A stretch of DNA of 22,460 bases, taken from Bacteroidetes bacterium UBA6183. GTDB lineage: Bacteria; Bacteroidota; Bacteroidia; UKL13-3. Below the pieces are notes generated by a model. It saw nothing but the letters and a program-made list of their open reading frames with translations. It was not told the origin of the DNA and did no database searches. Shown piece by piece: positions 20,758-22,460 of this stretch. A program made the translations under genes and the position numbers. Positions within the stretch are counted from its first letter, which is position 1. Every line of letters begins with the position of its first letter. The stretch spans positions 13,566 through 36,025 of the forward strand of contig DITN01000073.1 of the NCBI GenBank assembly GCA_002422865.1, in the 5' to 3' direction.

Positions 20758-21490
20758 CATTTCTCAGGAATTTACAATATGGATAAGACTTGCATCCTAA
20801 AAAGTTTCCATATTTCCCATTACGCATTATTAAATCGTTACCACATCGGGGACATTTGTTTGCATTAATAGCGTTTTCTCTTTTTTGAATTCTCTGTTTA
20901 ATTGCTTTAACATGTTTGCGCTTGTTAAATGTTTCAGCTAGATTTAATGAGGAGATTTTGTTATAAATGTTTTCCTTATCAGTTTCTGAAAGATTGATTT
21001 GGGAATACTTTCGTATCGTTTCAAGTAAATTTTGTAAGTAAATAACATCTGTAGTAGTGTTTACTTTGATATCAGCTTTTGATGGAAAAACAATAATTGA
21101 TTTATAGACTACATTGGGATATTCATGCAGGCAGTTTTTTAGCGCTTTGATATGACCGAAGTTCTGCCTAATTGGATTGTACAGTTTTTCTTTACGCCTA
21201 TAAATAACTTGAGTCCAAAATTCTGCGTTTTCACTACCTACAATCCATCCTTTATAATTTTTAGTTTCTATTACAAATATTCCGAAATCGGAAATGACTA
21301 TGTGATCTATTTGTGTGGTATATCCACCGGATTTTAAGATAACATCATTAAGTACTTTGTACTTCGACTTATTTAAAAAGAATAAAACACTAGATGTTGT
21401 TTTTTCTCCAACAAACCCTTTAATATCTGCTTTGAAAAATCTCAATGCAAGAATTAATAAAATGAGTAATATTGGTATGAATATTTCCAT
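20753..21490 (-). CDS. NERD-domain nuclease-related protein with C4 zinc finger
   Basis: A 245-residue protein. One N-terminal membrane helix (IFIPILLILLILALRFF, 3-19) is followed by a NERD domain (about 25-140) with the endonuclease-like core YTTQIDHIVIS (D62) and GIFVIETKNYKGWI (E75-T-K77). The C-terminus is a topoisomerase-type C4 zinc finger (C213, C216, C233, C239; NKCPRCGNDL ... LGCKSYPYCKF). NERD proteins are predicted PD-(D/E)XK-like nucleases or DNA-binding membrane proteins of largely unknown role. The architecture is complete. It is convergent with the OmpA-like gene; the nucleotidyltransferase cassette now separates them. Its stop codon is inside the direct repeat, so insertion left the gene intact. 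Confidence 0.9.
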   Translation of the reverse strand: MEIFIPILLILLILALRFFKADIKGFVGEKTTSSVLFFLNKSKYKVLNDVILKSGGYTTQIDHIVISDFGIFVIETKNYKGWIVGSENAEFWTQVIYRRKEKLYNPIRQNFGHIKALKNCLHEYPNVVYKSIIVFPSKADIKVNTTTDVIYLQNLLETIRKYSQINLSETDKENIYNKISSLNLAETFNKRKHVKAIKQRIQKRENAINANKCPRCGNDLIMRNGKYGNFLGCKSYPYCKFLRNV

Positions 21491-21562
21491 GTTTATCGAG
21501 ATACAATGAATCTATAAAACCTATTTATACTCCTGCTGATGACAATAGTTTCGCACTTCGTG

Positions 21563-21823
21563 TTATTGCTTTAAGAATTCGTATTCGTATACCTTTGGTG
21601 CTATTTTATCTGCAAGTAAATTCAATTTTAGTCTTAATTCACCAATTAACTCAGTGTATTTTTCATCTGTACTTTTTGCGTTCATACGTCCTTTTTCATT
21701 GCGTCCTTGAAAATGTAGTTTGATATCGTATAAAGCTGCATTTACGTTAATGTCTTTTTGTTGATCGTTTGTTAAGGTTTCGTTTTATCAATTTGTGCTA
21801 AAGGTTCTTTTATAAGCACTCAT
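21563..21823 (-). pseudogene. Decayed small gene (about 86 codons)
   Basis: From ATG 21823, MSAYKRTFSTN runs into TGA and TAA, yet the +1 frame across the same bases reads KEPLAQIDKT, and the original frame then resumes with ETLTNDQQKDINVNAALYDI and continues, rich in charged helical residues, to KVYEYEFLKQ and TAA at 21565-21563. A one-base gain followed by a compensating change between codons 4 and 16 explains this. The intact protein would have been about 86 residues. The family is not recognised. A sequencing error at the short A runs is the alternative; an intact gene starting at a later Met (about residue 48) would be very short. Confidence 0.6.
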
Positions 21824-21940
21824 GGTGTGGTTAATTTATTGAGCTAAGATAAAGGATTTAATGAAAGGTAAAAGCCTATACACAGCACGATATTGCCAAT
21901 TGACGGCTGATATTTGTTATATTAAGTAGTTTTAGACCTG

Positions 21941-22460
21941 TTATGAAAATGTCTCTATTGATTGATTAATAATTGCTGTAATTTTCTCAACGTTCTTTTT
22001 GAGTTCGTCACCTTGAATTGAAATAGCAAGTCTGTCCTCTTTACGCGGTGTATATGATATACCTAATTCGTCAAATGTTGTTTTCGTGTCCGCAATAAGG
22101 GTTTTGTCTATTTTAATTTCAAAATGGCAATTGCTTGGTGATTTTCTTGGATGAAACCACATGTAATTTATTCTTGATGTTCCAAGCGCAACATGATATT
22201 TATTGTAAGTTACTCTAGAATTTGGATAAGTTTTTTGGGCAATTTTAATCATCTCGTCCATTATTGCAATTGATTTTGGATTAGATTTCTTTTCCCAATA
22301 TGGTCGTCCAACTTCTTCACCACCTAGGTTTTCTTCATCTTCGGGTATCTCATATATGTCAAGCACTTTTGTAAAACTTAATAATATTTTGTTGTCGACT
22401 TTTATTGCGTTGAGTTGAACTGCAATAATTGGAATATGAAGCCATCCCCGTTTTAGTACA
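21941..22460 (-). CDS. Hypothetical protein, N-terminus beyond window edge
   Basis: The frame is open from the right edge (22460) to TAA at 21943-21941, giving at least 172 residues. A GTG at 22366 could be mistaken for the start, but the codons upstream also read as protein (RGWLHIPIIAVQLNAIKVDN, then LLSFTKVLDIYEIPEDEEN), so the gene very likely begins outside. The visible part has an acidic linker (EIPEDEENLGGEE), a mixed alpha/beta section (YHVALGTSRINYMWFHPRKSPSNCHFEIKI) and a C-terminal amphipathic helix (DELKKNVEKITAIINQSIE). The family was not recognised with confidence; the tail resembles the C-terminal part of DUF-type proteins linked to restriction or defence loci, but this is weak. 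No neighbouring gene clarifies its role. Confidence 0.6.
   Translation of the reverse strand, partial: VLKRGWLHIPIIAVQLNAIKVDNKILLSFTKVLDIYEIPEDEENLGGEEVGRPYWEKKSNPKSIAIMDEMIKIAQKTYPNSRVTYNKYHVALGTSRINYMWFHPRKSPSNCHFEIKIDKTLIADTKTTFDELGISYTPRKEDRLAISIQGDELKKNVEKITAIINQSIETFS

Noticed and set aside
21941..22366. A complete 141-residue gene starting with GTG at 22366
   Set aside because: The frame continues upstream to the window edge with protein-like sequence, so the gene is treated as partial.

Overview
The window comes from an AT-rich member of the Bacteroidota. The evidence is a secreted protein with a type IX secretion (T9SS) C-terminal sorting domain, PorE-like envelope architecture, a periplasmic-propeller sensor kinase of the Y_Y_Y type, Bacteroidota-type promoters (TTG, about 19 nt, TAnnTTTG) and almost no Shine-Dalgarno sequences. 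No tRNA, rRNA, CRISPR array, transposase or integrase was seen.

Left part (1-8430). The first 2 kb hold the N-terminal 689 residues of UvrA on the minus strand, cut by the window edge. Then comes what looks like a complete cyanophycin locus: an isoaspartyl peptidase of the IaaA type (+), and divergent cyanophycinase cphB (-) and cyanophycin synthetase cphA (+). CphA would store Arg and Asp as a branched polymer, CphB would cut it to beta-Asp-Arg, and the Ntn-hydrolase would cleave that dipeptide. A MORN-like hypothetical gene and 0.8 kb of repeat-rich non-coding DNA lie inside this locus.

Middle (8450-13533). A 41-residue lysine-rich protein precedes a PadR repressor overlapping a four-helix membrane protein with a duplicated LHWPGA motif. 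A near-perfect TTGT-N8-ACAA type palindrome sits on the PadR promoter. Next is a two-component pair: a 1004-residue propeller histidine kinase and a NarL/LuxR-type response regulator.

Envelope genes (14051-19697). There is a T9SS cargo protein followed by a secreted PQQ-like propeller (probable operon), then a TPR/PD40/OmpA protein with an extra C-terminal domain that looks like an outer-membrane barrel. A TACGTA palindrome recurs at about -47 upstream of the response regulator, the T9SS operon and the OmpA-like gene. This suggests that the two-component system controls itself and these genes.

Right part (19695-22460) looks accessory. A two-gene nucleotidyltransferase cassette is flanked by 118-bp direct repeats (117 of 118 identical). 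Each repeat equals the whole stop-to-stop spacer between the OmpA-like gene and a convergent NERD-nuclease gene, so the cassette appears to have been inserted there. A decayed small gene and a gene cut by the window edge follow. Two inverted copies of a roughly 215-bp structured repeat lie at 4311-4533 and 13686-13896.
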